Assembly: GCA_031732795.1 (NCBI GenBank) | Contig: JAVMKC010000092.1 | Coordinates: 1-64,000 of the forward strand | From: Accumulibacter sp031732795 | GTDB taxonomy: Bacteria; Pseudomonadota; Gammaproteobacteria; Burkholderiales; Rhodocyclaceae | DNA: 64,000 nt | Direction of reading: 5' to 3' | In this document: positions 27,501 through 34,232 of the stretch, one piece after another | Numbering within the stretch: the stretch's first letter is position 1 | Layout of the letters: each line of letters opens with the position of its first letter | Notes under the pieces: generated by a model | What the model was told of the DNA's origin: nothing | The model's input: only the letters and a program-made list of their open reading frames with translations | Database searches by the model: none | Position numbers and translations under genes: made by a program

Positions 27501-28510
27501 TGCCGGCGCATCTGTTTCTCAATTTCCGGCTGGTCGACGAGCACGGCCGGCAACTGGCGATGAGCCGCAATCTGGCCGAACTGCGCAGCGAATGGGGCCG
27601 CGAAGCGCGCCAGGAATTCGCCGAACTACATCAGACGCCGGACGCCTATCGCGGCATGACCGACTGGCGCTGCGGCGAACTGCCTGAATTGATGGAAGTA
27701 CAGCAGAGCGGCGGACAACGCCTGCTCGGCTACCCCGGTTTCATCGACGACGGCGACAGCGTTTCGCTGGGCGTTTTCGATTCGCCGGAAGAGGCGGCGA
27801 CGGCGCACGCCGCCGGCCTGCGGCGCCTGTTCATGCTGCAATTCGGCGAGCAACTGAAATATTTCGAAAAAAATCTGCCCGGTTTGACGACCATGGCCAT
27901 GCAGGCGCTCCACCTGATGCCGGTGGACGACCTGCGCCGCCAACTGCTCGCGCTGACCGTCGAACGCGCCTGCCTGGCCACGCCCTGGCCGCAGGACGCG
28001 GCCAGCTTCAAGACCCGCTGCCAGGAAGCGAAGCCGCGCCTGGGACTGCTGGCGCAGGAAATCTGCCGCCTGGTGGCGCAGATCCTCGGCGACTGGCAGG
28101 CGCTGCAAAAAAAATTGCCGACCGGCAAAGCCCACCCCGGCGTGATTCAGGACATCGAAGAACAGTTGGCGCGGCTGATCGGCAAACGGTTCATCATCGA
28201 CACGCCGTTCGAACGGCTGCAGCACTTCCCGCGCTACCTCAAGGCGATCACGCTGCGCCTGGAAAAACTGAAGACCGGCGGCAGCCAGGCGCTGGCCCGC
28301 GACACGCAATGGTCGGCAGAGTTCGCCCCGTTATGGAGCAATTACCAACGGCGGGCACGGCAGCTCGCCAAACAAGGCGTACGCGACCCGCGGCTCGAGC
28401 AATTCCGCTGGCAACTCGAAGAATTGCGCGTACAGTTGTTCGCCCAGGAACTGCGCACCCCGGCGCCGGTCTCCAGCAAGCGGCTGCAAAAACTCTGGGA
28501 AAGTCTGTGA
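24536..28510 (+). CDS. hrpA: ATP-dependent RNA helicase HrpA
   Basis: The 1324-residue length matches the long HrpA form. DEAH-helicase motifs appear in order: Walker A GETGSGKTTQIPKICLDLGR, TQPRRIAARSTA, DEAH in TLIIDEAHERSLNIDFLLGY, SAT (ITSATIDAERFS), TNVAETSLTVPGIRFVVDSG and QRAGRCGR. The helicase-associated and OB regions follow. The C-terminal half (from about residue 750) is the HrpA-specific DUF3418 part (WLVPGLLGEKISQLVKTLPQ). A proline/glycine-rich insert (AAPAEPPPDTDSGGGGDDD) sits near residue 275. HrpA remodels ribosomes and mRNA. ATG 24536 gives the natural N-terminus. Confidence 0.95.
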   Translation: MTDSARPTTAASRPKPVVSEAFADCLASDRRRLRALARDLRRFYGTRREAVQSEIDRVLSRSRAAVAARQQRLPSPEFADDLPVNARREEIARLIASQPVVIVCGETGSGKTTQIPKICLDLGRGTRGLIGHTQPRRIAARSTAARIAQELHSAVGELVGYKIRFTDRTAPEAFVKLMTDGILLAETQSDPWLEQYDTLIIDEAHERSLNIDFLLGYLKQLLPKRPDLKVIITSATIDAERFSCHFDGAPVIEVSGRLYPVDVRYRPWQSPAAPAEPPPDTDSGGGGDDDRDLYEAIVDACDELHRCGPGDILVFLPGEREIREASEALRKRHPPHTEILSLFARLSAEEQGRIFKAHLGRRIVLATNVAETSLTVPGIRFVVDSGLARVKRYSYRRKVEQLQIEKISQASANQRAGRCGRVAAGVCIRLYEEQDFALRPAYTDPEILRASLAGVILRMKALRLGEIDPFPFLEPPPRKAISDGYQLLIELGAVTAEHALTPIGEQLARLPLDPRLGRMIVAARDEGCLHEVLIIVAALSVQDPRERPQERQGSTDAAHRAFADDKSEFLSWLRLWQWYQQQLEHRKSHRKLLETCREHYLSALRLREWHDIHRQLHEFTAEQGWRENQVPATYDAIHRALLAGLLGNIGCKTEDSAHYLGARGGKFLIHPGSPLQKKAGKWLVAGEISETTRLFARCVARIDPPWLEQVGAHLLKRSWFDPHWEKKAMQAIAFERITLYGLVVDPRRRVNFGPIDPAQAREIFIRQALVEGEVSEEFARRWPFFNHNQQLVLDIETLEHKSRRPDVLVDDALIFAFYDRLLPADIHSGAAFDHWRREIEREQPRRLFLEREELMRHQAAGVTSEAFPPTIRLAGVDYPLAYHFEPGSPRDGVTLTLPLAQLNQLPATRCQWLVPGLLGEKISQLVKTLPQRIRSRLVPVPEFAAEFLTQVPPDDRPLLEALIDYARQSRGLNARGWEITADAFRPDALPAHLFLNFRLVDEHGRQLAMSRNLAELRSEWGREARQEFAELHQTPDAYRGMTDWRCGELPELMEVQQSGGQRLLGYPGFIDDGDSVSLGVFDSPEEAATAHAAGLRRLFMLQFGEQLKYFEKNLPGLTTMAMQALHLMPVDDLRRQLLALTVERACLATPWPQDAASFKTRCQEAKPRLGLLAQEICRLVAQILGDWQALQKKLPTGKAHPGVIQDIEEQLARLIGKRFIIDTPFERLQHFPRYLKAITLRLEKLKTGGSQALARDTQWSAEFAPLWSNYQRRARQLAKQGVRDPRLEQFRWQLEELRVQLFAQELRTPAPVSSKRLQKLWESL

Positions 28511-28522
28511 GGAAATGAAACC

Positions 28523-29293
28523 GTGAACGCGTTGCCTCTTGCCCTGTGGCGCACCCTGCTCACCTTGCGGCGCGGCCGCGTCTGGCTGCTGATCTTTGCC
28601 CCGGCACTGGTCGGCGTGCTGTTGTGCATCGGCCTGGCGGTCTTTTTCCTCGACGAATTGAACACGCAGCTCGCCACGCTGCCGCCGTTCACCTGGCTGG
28701 CCGGCTGGGGAGCGCTGGCGCTGGCCAAGATCGCCGCGCTGCTCGGCGGCTGGCTGCTCATTCTCAGTGTCGCCTTCGTCGTCGCCATGCTGCTGGCGGC
28801 GATTCTGGTGATGCCGCTGGTCCTCGAAGATCTGGCCCGCTGTGACTACTCCGATCTGGCGCGGCTCGGCCGGGACAGCCTGCTCGCCTCAACCTGGAAC
28901 AGCCTCTCGGCCGTCGCGCTGTTCGTCCTCGGCTGGCTGCTGACCCTGCCGCTGTGGCTGGTGCCGGGAGTGGCCTTTTTCCTGCCGTGGTTCTGGATGG
29001 CCTGGCTGACGCGGCGCACCTTCGCCTACGACGCGCTGACCGTCCATGCCACCGACGAAGAATCCCGGCGGTTGCGCCGCCAGCACGCCGGCGCATTCTG
29101 GCTGCTCGGACTGCTCGTCGCGCTGCTGGCGCATGTGCCGCTGATCGGGCTGCTGACCCCGACGCTGGCCGCCCTGGCGTATACTCATTACGCCCTCGAA
29201 GCCCTGCGCCAGACACGGCAAGGCGCGGTGATCAGCGTCGGCGATTCCCGCAAAACCTTTCAATCCCCTTCCCTGCTGGAGAACACACGGTGA
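28523..29293 (+). CDS. EI24/CysZ-like membrane protein
   Basis: The 256-residue protein starts at GTG 28523 with GAGGAAAT upstream. It has about six hydrophobic segments (VWLLIFAPALVGVLLCIGLA, GGWLLILSVAFVVAMLLAAI, LFVLGWLLTLPLWLVPGVAF, LLGLLVALLAHVPLIGLLTP) and the EI24 signature FLPWFWMAWLTRRTFAYDAL. CysZ-like EI24 proteins can transport sulfate, but this one belongs to a broader family without assigned substrate. It lies between hrpA and a CinA-like gene and overlaps the latter by four bases. Confidence 0.85.
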   Translation: MNALPLALWRTLLTLRRGRVWLLIFAPALVGVLLCIGLAVFFLDELNTQLATLPPFTWLAGWGALALAKIAALLGGWLLILSVAFVVAMLLAAILVMPLVLEDLARCDYSDLARLGRDSLLASTWNSLSAVALFVLGWLLTLPLWLVPGVAFFLPWFWMAWLTRRTFAYDALTVHATDEESRRLRRQHAGAFWLLGLLVALLAHVPLIGLLTPTLAALAYTHYALEALRQTRQGAVISVGDSRKTFQSPSLLENTR

Positions 29294-30045
29294 GCATCGG
29301 AGCGATCATCATCGGCGACGAGATTCTGTCCGGCAAACGCGCCGACCGGCACTTCGCCAAAATGGCCGAATTACTCGCCGCGCGCGGCCTGCGCCTGGCG
29401 TGGGTCAACTATCTCGGCGACGACCGGCAACGGCTGACGACGGTTTTCCAGCGCACCCTGGCCGACGGCGAGATCGTCTTCAGCTTCGGCGGCATCGGCA
29501 ACACCCCCGACGATCACACCCGGCAAGCCGCCGCCGCCGCGCTCGGCGTCGATCTGGTGCTGCACCCCGACGCCGAAAACGAAATCCGGCGCCGCTTCGG
29601 CGACGAAGTCACCGACCAGCGTCTGCTGCTGGGCACTTTTCCGCGCGGAGTGGACATCATTCCCAACCCGTTCAACCGCATTCCCGGGTTCCGCGTCCGC
29701 GACCATCATTTCCTGCCCGGTTTTCCGCAAATGGCGCACCCGATGGCCGAATGGGCGCTCGACACCTTCTACGCGCCGCTGTTCGACCGGCGGCCCCGCG
29801 TCGAAAAAGCCTTCCTCCTCAGCGGGCCGAATGGCTACGAAAGCGCGCTGCTCGACCTGATGGAACAGATCGTCGCCAGTTACCCCACGCTGCGCCTGTT
29901 CAGCCTGCCGTCGATCGGCGAAGCCGGCGAACGTCGCCACCTCGAACTCGGCGTCGAGGGCGATCCGGCGCGGGTGGACCAGGCAATGGCGGCGATCCGC
30001 GAAGAAGTCGAACGGCGTGAAATCGCCTGGCGCTGGCGGCCTTGA
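29290..30045 (+). CDS. CinA-like molybdopterin-binding (MoCF) domain protein
   Basis: The 251-residue protein starts at GTG 29290, which overlaps the stop of the EI24 gene. It has the MoCF/CinA N-terminal fold: IGAIIIGDEILSGKRADRHF, FSFGGIGNTPDDHTRQAAAA and FPRGVDIIPNPFNRIPGFRV. The classical CinA GG-GPT-DD loop reads GGIGNTPDD here. It lacks the nicotinamide-nucleotide amidase domain of full CinA. Such short forms are widespread, with unclear substrates; nucleotide pyrophosphatase activity is a possibility from CinA. Confidence 0.85.
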   Translation: MSIGAIIIGDEILSGKRADRHFAKMAELLAARGLRLAWVNYLGDDRQRLTTVFQRTLADGEIVFSFGGIGNTPDDHTRQAAAAALGVDLVLHPDAENEIRRRFGDEVTDQRLLLGTFPRGVDIIPNPFNRIPGFRVRDHHFLPGFPQMAHPMAEWALDTFYAPLFDRRPRVEKAFLLSGPNGYESALLDLMEQIVASYPTLRLFSLPSIGEAGERRHLELGVEGDPARVDQAMAAIREEVERREIAWRWRP

Positions 30046-30264
30046 GCAGGCCGGTCGGGCCGATCGGCCCGATTGGGCATCGGCTCATCGATTCGATCCA
30101 TGGTGCCCAGCCCCGAGCAGCCGGAAAATCGTCGCTCGACTGGGTTTTCGAAGCGCCAGGGAATTGCCCCACAGCTCGGAAAACCGATCGCTCACGGGCA
30201 GCGCTGGCCGTCCCGTACCCCGCGCGTCCCGCGCGGCGAACAGGACGGCCTGCCGGTCGGAGGT

Positions 30265-31092
30265 TTACCTGCCGGCCTGTTTTTGACCTGGGGCGAGCCG
30301 GAACCCGAAGTTGCCGAAGCGGCTGCCAGGCTCGTACCAGTTACGGAGGGCGGAACGCACGTGCCTGCCGTAGTAGTCCCACGAGCCGCCGCGCAACACG
30401 CGGTGATCGCCACTCGGAGGTCCCTGCGGATCGACTTGCGGCTCATTCGGGTAAGCGTCATACCAATCCGCACACCATTCCAAAACGTTGCCGTGCATTT
30501 CGTACAAACCCCAGGCGTTCGCCGGCAGCGACGCCACCGGCACCGTCTTACGCCGATACAGTCCCTTTTTTCCACCCGCATACGGGTAATCGCCGTTGTA
30601 GTTCACCCCTTCCGGCGTCAGATCCTCGCCAAACGAGAACGGCGTCGTCGTCCCGGCACGGCAGGCGTATTCCCACTGCGCTTCGCTCGGCAGCCGCGCC
30701 GTCAAACCCGGTACCCGCTTCTCCAGTTCGCCGATGAACGCCTGCACCTCGTTCCAGGAGACATTTTCGACCGGGTTGCGCGCGTCGTCCCGGAACCGGC
30801 TCGGGTTCTCCCCCATCACTGCCTGCCACATAGCCTGCGTACACGCCGTGTCGGCCAGCCAGTAACCCCGGCTCAGCGTCACTTCGTGCGGTGTCTCGTC
30901 GTCATACCGCTCCGGCTCGTCCTCCGGCGAACCCATCACGAAACGCCCCGGCGCGATCCAGCGGAAGACCTGGCGCACATCATCCAGCGTCAAGGCCATC
31001 CACAGGCCGTAGTCGTCCTCGCCCCAGTCGCTGGCCCAGGACGGCGGAAACGGGTCGGGAAAAAAGGCTTCGCCGGAATCGCCAGCGGACAT
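30265..31092 (-). CDS. FGE/SUMF1-fold protein, intact DGR target with variable C-terminus (VR1)
   Basis: This 275-residue protein starts at ATG 31092 behind AGGAG. After about 45 residues comes the FGE/SUMF1 C-type-lectin fold: FRWIAPGRFVMGSPEDEPER, TLSRGYWLADTACTQAMWQA, NPVENVSWNEVQAFIGELEK, LPSEAQWEYACRAGT and GLYEMHGNVLEWCADWYDAY. The end, RVLRGGSWDYYGRHVRSALR then NWYEPGSRFGNFGFRLA, is the variable region matched to the template at 31254-31377. The active-site Cys residues of true formylglycine enzymes would fall in GGSW...R and are absent, so binding rather than catalysis is likely. The ligand is unknown. No signal peptide is seen. Confidence 0.9.
   Translation of the reverse strand: MSAGDSGEAFFPDPFPPSWASDWGEDDYGLWMALTLDDVRQVFRWIAPGRFVMGSPEDEPERYDDETPHEVTLSRGYWLADTACTQAMWQAVMGENPSRFRDDARNPVENVSWNEVQAFIGELEKRVPGLTARLPSEAQWEYACRAGTTTPFSFGEDLTPEGVNYNGDYPYAGGKKGLYRRKTVPVASLPANAWGLYEMHGNVLEWCADWYDAYPNEPQVDPQGPPSGDHRVLRGGSWDYYGRHVRSALRNWYEPGSRFGNFGFRLAPGQKQAGR
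30288..30411 (-). repeat. DGR variable repeat VR1
   Basis: These 124 bases align without gaps to the template repeat at 31254-31377. Thirteen positions differ and, on the coding strand, 12 of them are template A replaced by another base. It encodes the last part of the FGE protein, where seven template Asn codons became Asp, Tyr, Tyr, His, Leu, Tyr, Ser and Phe-type residues. Confidence 0.92.
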
Positions 31093-31253
31093 CAGCACAC
31101 TCCTTGCAGGCGCCGCTTCGGCAGGCGTTCGGCGCAAAGCCTACCAGCCTGCCGAAGGGTATTGGCTTTTTGCCGTCGCGAGACGAGCGATAGCGACGGA
31201 TCGCGACGGACCGGAAGGCCATCTGCTCGAGCGCCGGACGCGGCGGCACTGAG

Positions 31254-31377
31254 CTGGGGCGAGCCGGAACCCGATGGTGTCGTTGCGGTTGCCAGGCTCG
31301 TTCCAGTTACGGTTGGCGGAACGCACGTTCCTGCCGTTGTTGTTCCACGAGCCGCCGCGCAACACGCGGTGATCGCC
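31254..31377 (-). repeat. DGR template repeat (TR)
   Basis: On the minus strand the 124 bases would read RGGSWNNNGRNVRSANRNWN then EPGNRNDTIGF. It is strikingly rich in AAC codons, the hallmark of a DGR template. It lies outside any target gene, between the reverse transcriptase and the VR1 gene. No FGE body precedes it; the surrounding short open frame (31141-31443) is not considered a gene. One codon is ACC where both variable repeats have A at the second position, suggesting a later A-to-C change in the template. Confidence 0.92.
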
Positions 31378-31809
31378 TGCGATGGTCACCCTGTTTGCTG
31401 CACCACGCGAGCGGTCACCGGTGGGACTCGTGCGACCGCTCACGGTTCACTATACCGCGAAGGATGCAGGGCAAGATGGCGTTTTCGCCAGGCGAGGCTA
31501 TCCAACTGCCGGAGCACCGCGCTGGCGGCGTCGTAGGCGCGCTGCAGCGCCAGGCTGTCGATGTCGCCGGCCAGCCAGGCGGCTTCGCCGCGCGCGCAAG
31601 CCTGCCGGTAACGCCGCTGTTTGCGCGGCGTCAGGCGCAAGGCGCCGGGCAGAATGCGCGCGCCACACCAGGTGACACCGCGTTCGCTGCGGTTGATCTG
31701 CGCGTTCGCCTTCAGGCTGAGCTGCCGCTCGCCCGCCAGCCAGACGCGCAGTTCGGCCAGCACCTGGCGGACGCTGTCCCGATCGCGCGCCCACCAGATC
31801 GTGTCGTCC

Positions 31810-31814
31810 ATATA
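31810..31814. repeat. Target-site duplication ATATA, left copy
   Basis: Direct repeat of five bases abutting the left inverted repeat; the same ATATA is at 32728-32732. Five-base AT-rich duplications are the Tn3-family hallmark. Confidence 0.9.
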
Positions 31815-31853
31815 GGGGTCGTCTCAGAAAACGGAAAAAAATCGCACGTTAAG
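31815..31853. repeat. Left terminal inverted repeat of the Tn3-like element
   Basis: Thirty-nine bases beginning GGGGTCGTCTCAGAAAAC and ending CACGTTAAG. They pair with the right repeat except for about three substitutions and one extra A in the A-run. Confidence 0.9.
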
Positions 31854-31907
31854 CCATGGGCATATAAGGTCACTGACAGATGCTGCGCGAGGCGCATAAA
31901 GGGCAAA

Positions 31908-31939
31908 GGCTTCTCGCAAACGATGGTCTGCGAGAAGCC
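31908..31939 (-). terminator. Hairpin downstream of the antitoxin gene
   Basis: Perfect 11-bp arms (GGCTTCTCGCA / TGCGAGAAGCC) around a 10-base loop lie about 95 bases past the antitoxin stop. No T-run follows on the minus strand, so it may be a factor-dependent terminator or part of an old resolution site rather than a true intrinsic terminator. Confidence 0.45.
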
Positions 31940-32034
31940 ATAACGAGAAGTCGGCCAGTCTAGTGCCGACGTGGCAGGGTAGTTCTCAAAAACCGTTCTC
32001 GCATCAATCGACACTAAACGGCGAGTTTCGAGAA

Positions 32035-32325
32035 TCAGGCGTGCAGCGTCTTGAGCGCCACATCCGGCGCAGTCAGCACGATCTTGAGCAAGGCGGCAGC
32101 GGGTCCAGTCGGGTTGCGGCGATGCTGTTCCCAGTTTTGCAGTGTCTTGATGCTGACCTGCATCAACTGGGCGAATTCGCTTTGTGACAGCCCGATTTGC
32201 TCACGTACCGCCTTCGCGTCCGGCGTCGTTACCTTGATCCGGCGCGAGGCGGGCGCTTCCCCGCGAGCAATCGCCTTGGCTTCTTTCAGACTTTGCACCA
32301 GGTCATCAAACAATGCTTGTTCCAT
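32035..32325 (-). CDS. HTH antitoxin of the toxin-antitoxin pair (HigA/NadS-like)
   Basis: The 96-residue protein has a C-terminal Cro/C1-type HTH: VREQIGLSQSEFAQLMQVSI then KTLQNWEQHRRNPTGPAAAL. The N-terminal part (MEQALFDDLVQSLKEAKAIA) is helical and acidic, as in NadS-type antitoxins that bind the toxin. It begins one base after the toxin stop, with toxin first and antitoxin second as in higBA. Expected to neutralise the toxin and repress the operon. It lies inside the Tn3-like element. Confidence 0.88.
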   Translation of the reverse strand: MEQALFDDLVQSLKEAKAIARGEAPASRRIKVTTPDAKAVREQIGLSQSEFAQLMQVSIKTLQNWEQHRRNPTGPAAALLKIVLTAPDVALKTLHA

Positions 32326-32326
32326 C

Positions 32327-32638
32327 TCATAGCTCCTTCACAAATTCACGCAGCAAGGCGGTTTCCCGGTCGGTCAGATCGTCCTTCTTCGACTTTGGAT
32401 AGATCAGCAGCATGTAAATCTGCCCATCGTCCCGGAGCCAGTAATAGATCACCCGAACCCCGCCGCTCTTGCCGCGCCCAGGCAGCGCATGGCGCAGCTT
32501 ACGGATTCCACCGCCACCCTTGATGATGTCGCCCCGTTCCGGGTTCTCTACCAAAATATTCTGGAGGCCCGCGTACTCGTCATCCGTCAGTAGATCGGCC
32601 AGCAGGCGGGTAAATGTCGGGGTTTCGATGAATTCCAT
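32327..32638 (-). CDS. RelE/HigB-family toxin
   Basis: The 103-residue protein starts at ATG 32638 (MEFIETPTFTRLLADLLTDD). It has the RelE/HigB-like fold signature: LQNILVENPERGDIIKGGGG, IRKLRHALPGRGKSGGVRVI and YYWLRDDGQIYMLLIYPKSK, with basic residues expected for mRNA cleavage on the ribosome. It is paired with the HTH antitoxin downstream, and both are intact. Transcription runs from near the right inverted repeat. Confidence 0.9.
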   Translation of the reverse strand: MEFIETPTFTRLLADLLTDDEYAGLQNILVENPERGDIIKGGGGIRKLRHALPGRGKSGGVRVIYYWLRDDGQIYMLLIYPKSKKDDLTDRETALLREFVKEL

Positions 32639-32689
32639 GCCCTGCATTTTATACGCCAATGGCGGATAGCGCAACGGCTATGACAAATC

Positions 32690-32727
32690 CTTAGCGTACG
32701 ATTTTTTCCGTTTTCTGAGGCGACCCC
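32690..32727. repeat. Right terminal inverted repeat of the Tn3-like element
   Basis: Thirty-eight bases, from CTTAGCGTACG to CTGAGGCGACCCC. The reverse complement starts GGGGTCGCCTCAG. It is followed at once by ATATA. Confidence 0.9.
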
Positions 32728-32732
32728 ATATA
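32728..32732. repeat. Target-site duplication ATATA, right copy
   Basis: Five-base direct repeat matching 31810-31814. One copy belongs to the original Tyr-Met codons (TAT ATG) of the reverse transcriptase. Confidence 0.9.
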
Positions 32733-33423
32733 GCGCACCTGCGCGCAGACCAGCGGATGGTCGAGCAGAAAGCGGTCGGCACCGTCCAGATAGTAGTTGG
32801 CGAAGTGCTGCGAGCTGAGCGAGCCGATCGGCAGACCCTTGCCGGGCGCCGCCGGGCACGAATCGACGAGGCGCCCGAGCAGGGCAAGGAAATCGTCGCC
32901 CTTGAAGCGGCGGGCGAGCAGGCGCTTCAGGCAGGCGTGATCGATAGCCGGGAAATAGTGCTCGATATCGACCTTGCCAAACCACGGAAAGCGGCACAGG
33001 TTGGCCTGCACCTGCGCAATCGCCTTGTGGACGCCGAGTCCCGGCCGGCAGGCGTAGCTGGTCGGCACCAGCGTCCGCTCGAAAACGGGTTCGGCAAGAT
33101 TCATGATCGCATGCTGGAGAACGCGATCGGGGAACGACGCGGCGTGGATCAGGCGGCGCTTCGGATCGTGGATCTCGAACGAGCGGTAGTCGCTGTAAGG
33201 GACGACGCCGGCAAGGATGTCAGCCGAGAGCCGGGCGATCGATTCGTCACCGCGCGCGAAGAAACGCTGCACCTCGGCGCGCTGCCGCTTGCCGCGCACC
33301 GCTTTCCACGCCGCAAGCAACAGGTTGTCGGCGGCGGCCACCTCGCGCAACAGGATGCGGGTTCGTTTCACCGTGGGTTCGCTTGCTGCGCTTGCCGCCT
33401 GGCCACGCGCCACCGCGGCAGGG

Positions 33424-33957
33424 TCAGCGCCCATCCGTAGCGTGAGAGGCAGGCAGGGCCGTCCCGGCCCCCGCCGATGCTGCGGTGAAGGCATTGCCGA
33501 GCAGCTTGACGAAATACTTGCCGTATTTTTCCAGGCGCGCCTTGCCGACACCCTCGATCTGGCCGAGGACGGCGAAGGTCGTCGCGCGCCGGGTGACCAT
33601 CTCGGCCAGTTGTTCGTTGGTGAACAAGGCGTACATCGGCACGCCTTCCTGTTCGGCCAAGGTTTTGCGCAGATCGCGCAGATCGCGCAGTTCGGCAAAA
33701 ACGGCGAAATCGGTTTCGCTGAGCACCTCACGGTAATCGATACGCCCGCGCTTGCCGCCGGCGGGCGGGCGTTCCATACCGTCGCCGTCGACGGTGCTCA
33801 GACAGAACAGCCAGCAGGCTTGCAACCCCCGATCGATGAACTGTTTGTCGACCGAGACAACCCGGTGCTGCGCGCAGAAGGCGTTCAATTCGCTGGCGCC
33901 AGCCGCCGGCGCCAGGGCATCGATGGTGAAGAAGTGGAAGCGCATCGGCGTGCTCAT
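33424..33957 (-). CDS. HRDC-domain protein, DGR accessory
   Basis: The 177-residue protein starts at ATG 33957 within the stop of the upstream FGE-fusion gene (ATGA). The N-terminal half is MRFHFFTIDALAPAAGASEL and CWLFCLSTVDGDG. The C-terminal half is an HRDC domain: FAELRDLRKTLAEQEGVPMY in outline, ALFTNEQLAEMVTRRATTFA, then VLGQIEGVGKARLEKYGKYF. HRDC genes recur next to DGR reverse transcriptases that lack an avd gene, and no avd is seen here. It may bind the template RNA or DNA intermediate. It is intact and overlaps the RT start by 11 bases. Confidence 0.85.
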   Translation of the reverse strand: MSTPMRFHFFTIDALAPAAGASELNAFCAQHRVVSVDKQFIDRGLQACWLFCLSTVDGDGMERPPAGGKRGRIDYREVLSETDFAVFAELRDLRDLRKTLAEQEGVPMYALFTNEQLAEMVTRRATTFAVLGQIEGVGKARLEKYGKYFVKLLGNAFTAASAGAGTALPASHATDGR

Positions 33958-34108
33958 TTCTTTGGTTTGTTTGGACGAGACGACCGCTTTGTACGGCTTG
34001 GCGCGCTCGAGGACGGCGGAGCCGTCCTCGAGCGTTGGGTTGTCGGCTCCGCCGCCAACCCCTTCCCAGTCACCGGCTCCGCCGGTGACCCTACCTGCTT
34101 GCTTGGAC

Positions 34109-34232
34109 CTAGGGCGAGCCGGAACCCGATGTAGTCGTTGCGGTAGCCAGGCTCGTCCCTGACACGGTTGGCGGAACGCACGTACCTGCCGCGGCCGAAC
34201 CACGAGCCGCCGCGCAACACGCGGTGATCGCC
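34109..34232 (-). repeat. DGR variable repeat VR2
   Basis: It aligns without gaps over 124 bases to the template. Fifteen positions differ and 12 of them are template adenines on the coding strand. It encodes RGGSWFGRGRYVRSANRVRD then EPGYRNDYIGFRLA. It shares with VR1 one A at a position where the template has C. It lies downstream of the amber codon of its gene. Confidence 0.92.

Larger units (their letters stand above)
31815..32727. mobile_element. 913-bp Tn3-family-like miniature element carrying a toxin-antitoxin pair
   Basis: The ends are 38-39 bp near-perfect inverted repeats that start GGGGTC(G)TCTCAGAAAACGG on one side and GGGGTCGCCTCAGAAAACGG on the other and close with TAAG, the form of Tn3-family termini. 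ATATA is duplicated at both flanks. It encodes no transposase or resolvase, only an HTH antitoxin and a RelE/HigB-like toxin, plus a hairpin. It must have moved using a transposase supplied elsewhere. It destroys the reverse transcriptase by landing in the catalytic box. Confidence 0.92.
31440..33434 (-). pseudogene. DGR-type reverse transcriptase, split inside the YMDD box by a Tn3-like element
   Basis: Removing 31815-32727 plus one ATATA copy restores one frame of about 358 residues, starting at ATG 33434 (MGADPAAVARGQ). RT motifs: RSFEIHDPKRRLIHAASFPD, VPTSYACRPGLGVHKAIAQV, GKVDIEHYFPAIDH, and KGLPIGSLSSQHFANYYL, where the SSQ form is typical of DGR RTs rather than group II introns. The catalytic box is then VRYM|DDTIWWARD, with the insertion exactly between Tyr-Met and Asp-Asp codons. 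The C-terminal thumb ends at 31440. It starts 11 bases inside the HRDC gene. As it stands it cannot make active enzyme. Confidence 0.93.

Noticed and set aside
31141..31443. A 100-codon frame around the template repeat as a small FGE gene
   Set aside because: It contains only the template segment without an FGE body, and the sequence on both sides is not family-like. It is the DGR template, not a target gene.
31440..33434. The reverse transcriptase as part of a group II intron or retron
   Set aside because: There is no maturase or endonuclease domain, no intron RNA structure seen, and the SSQ motif plus adjacent TR/VR pair point to a DGR.
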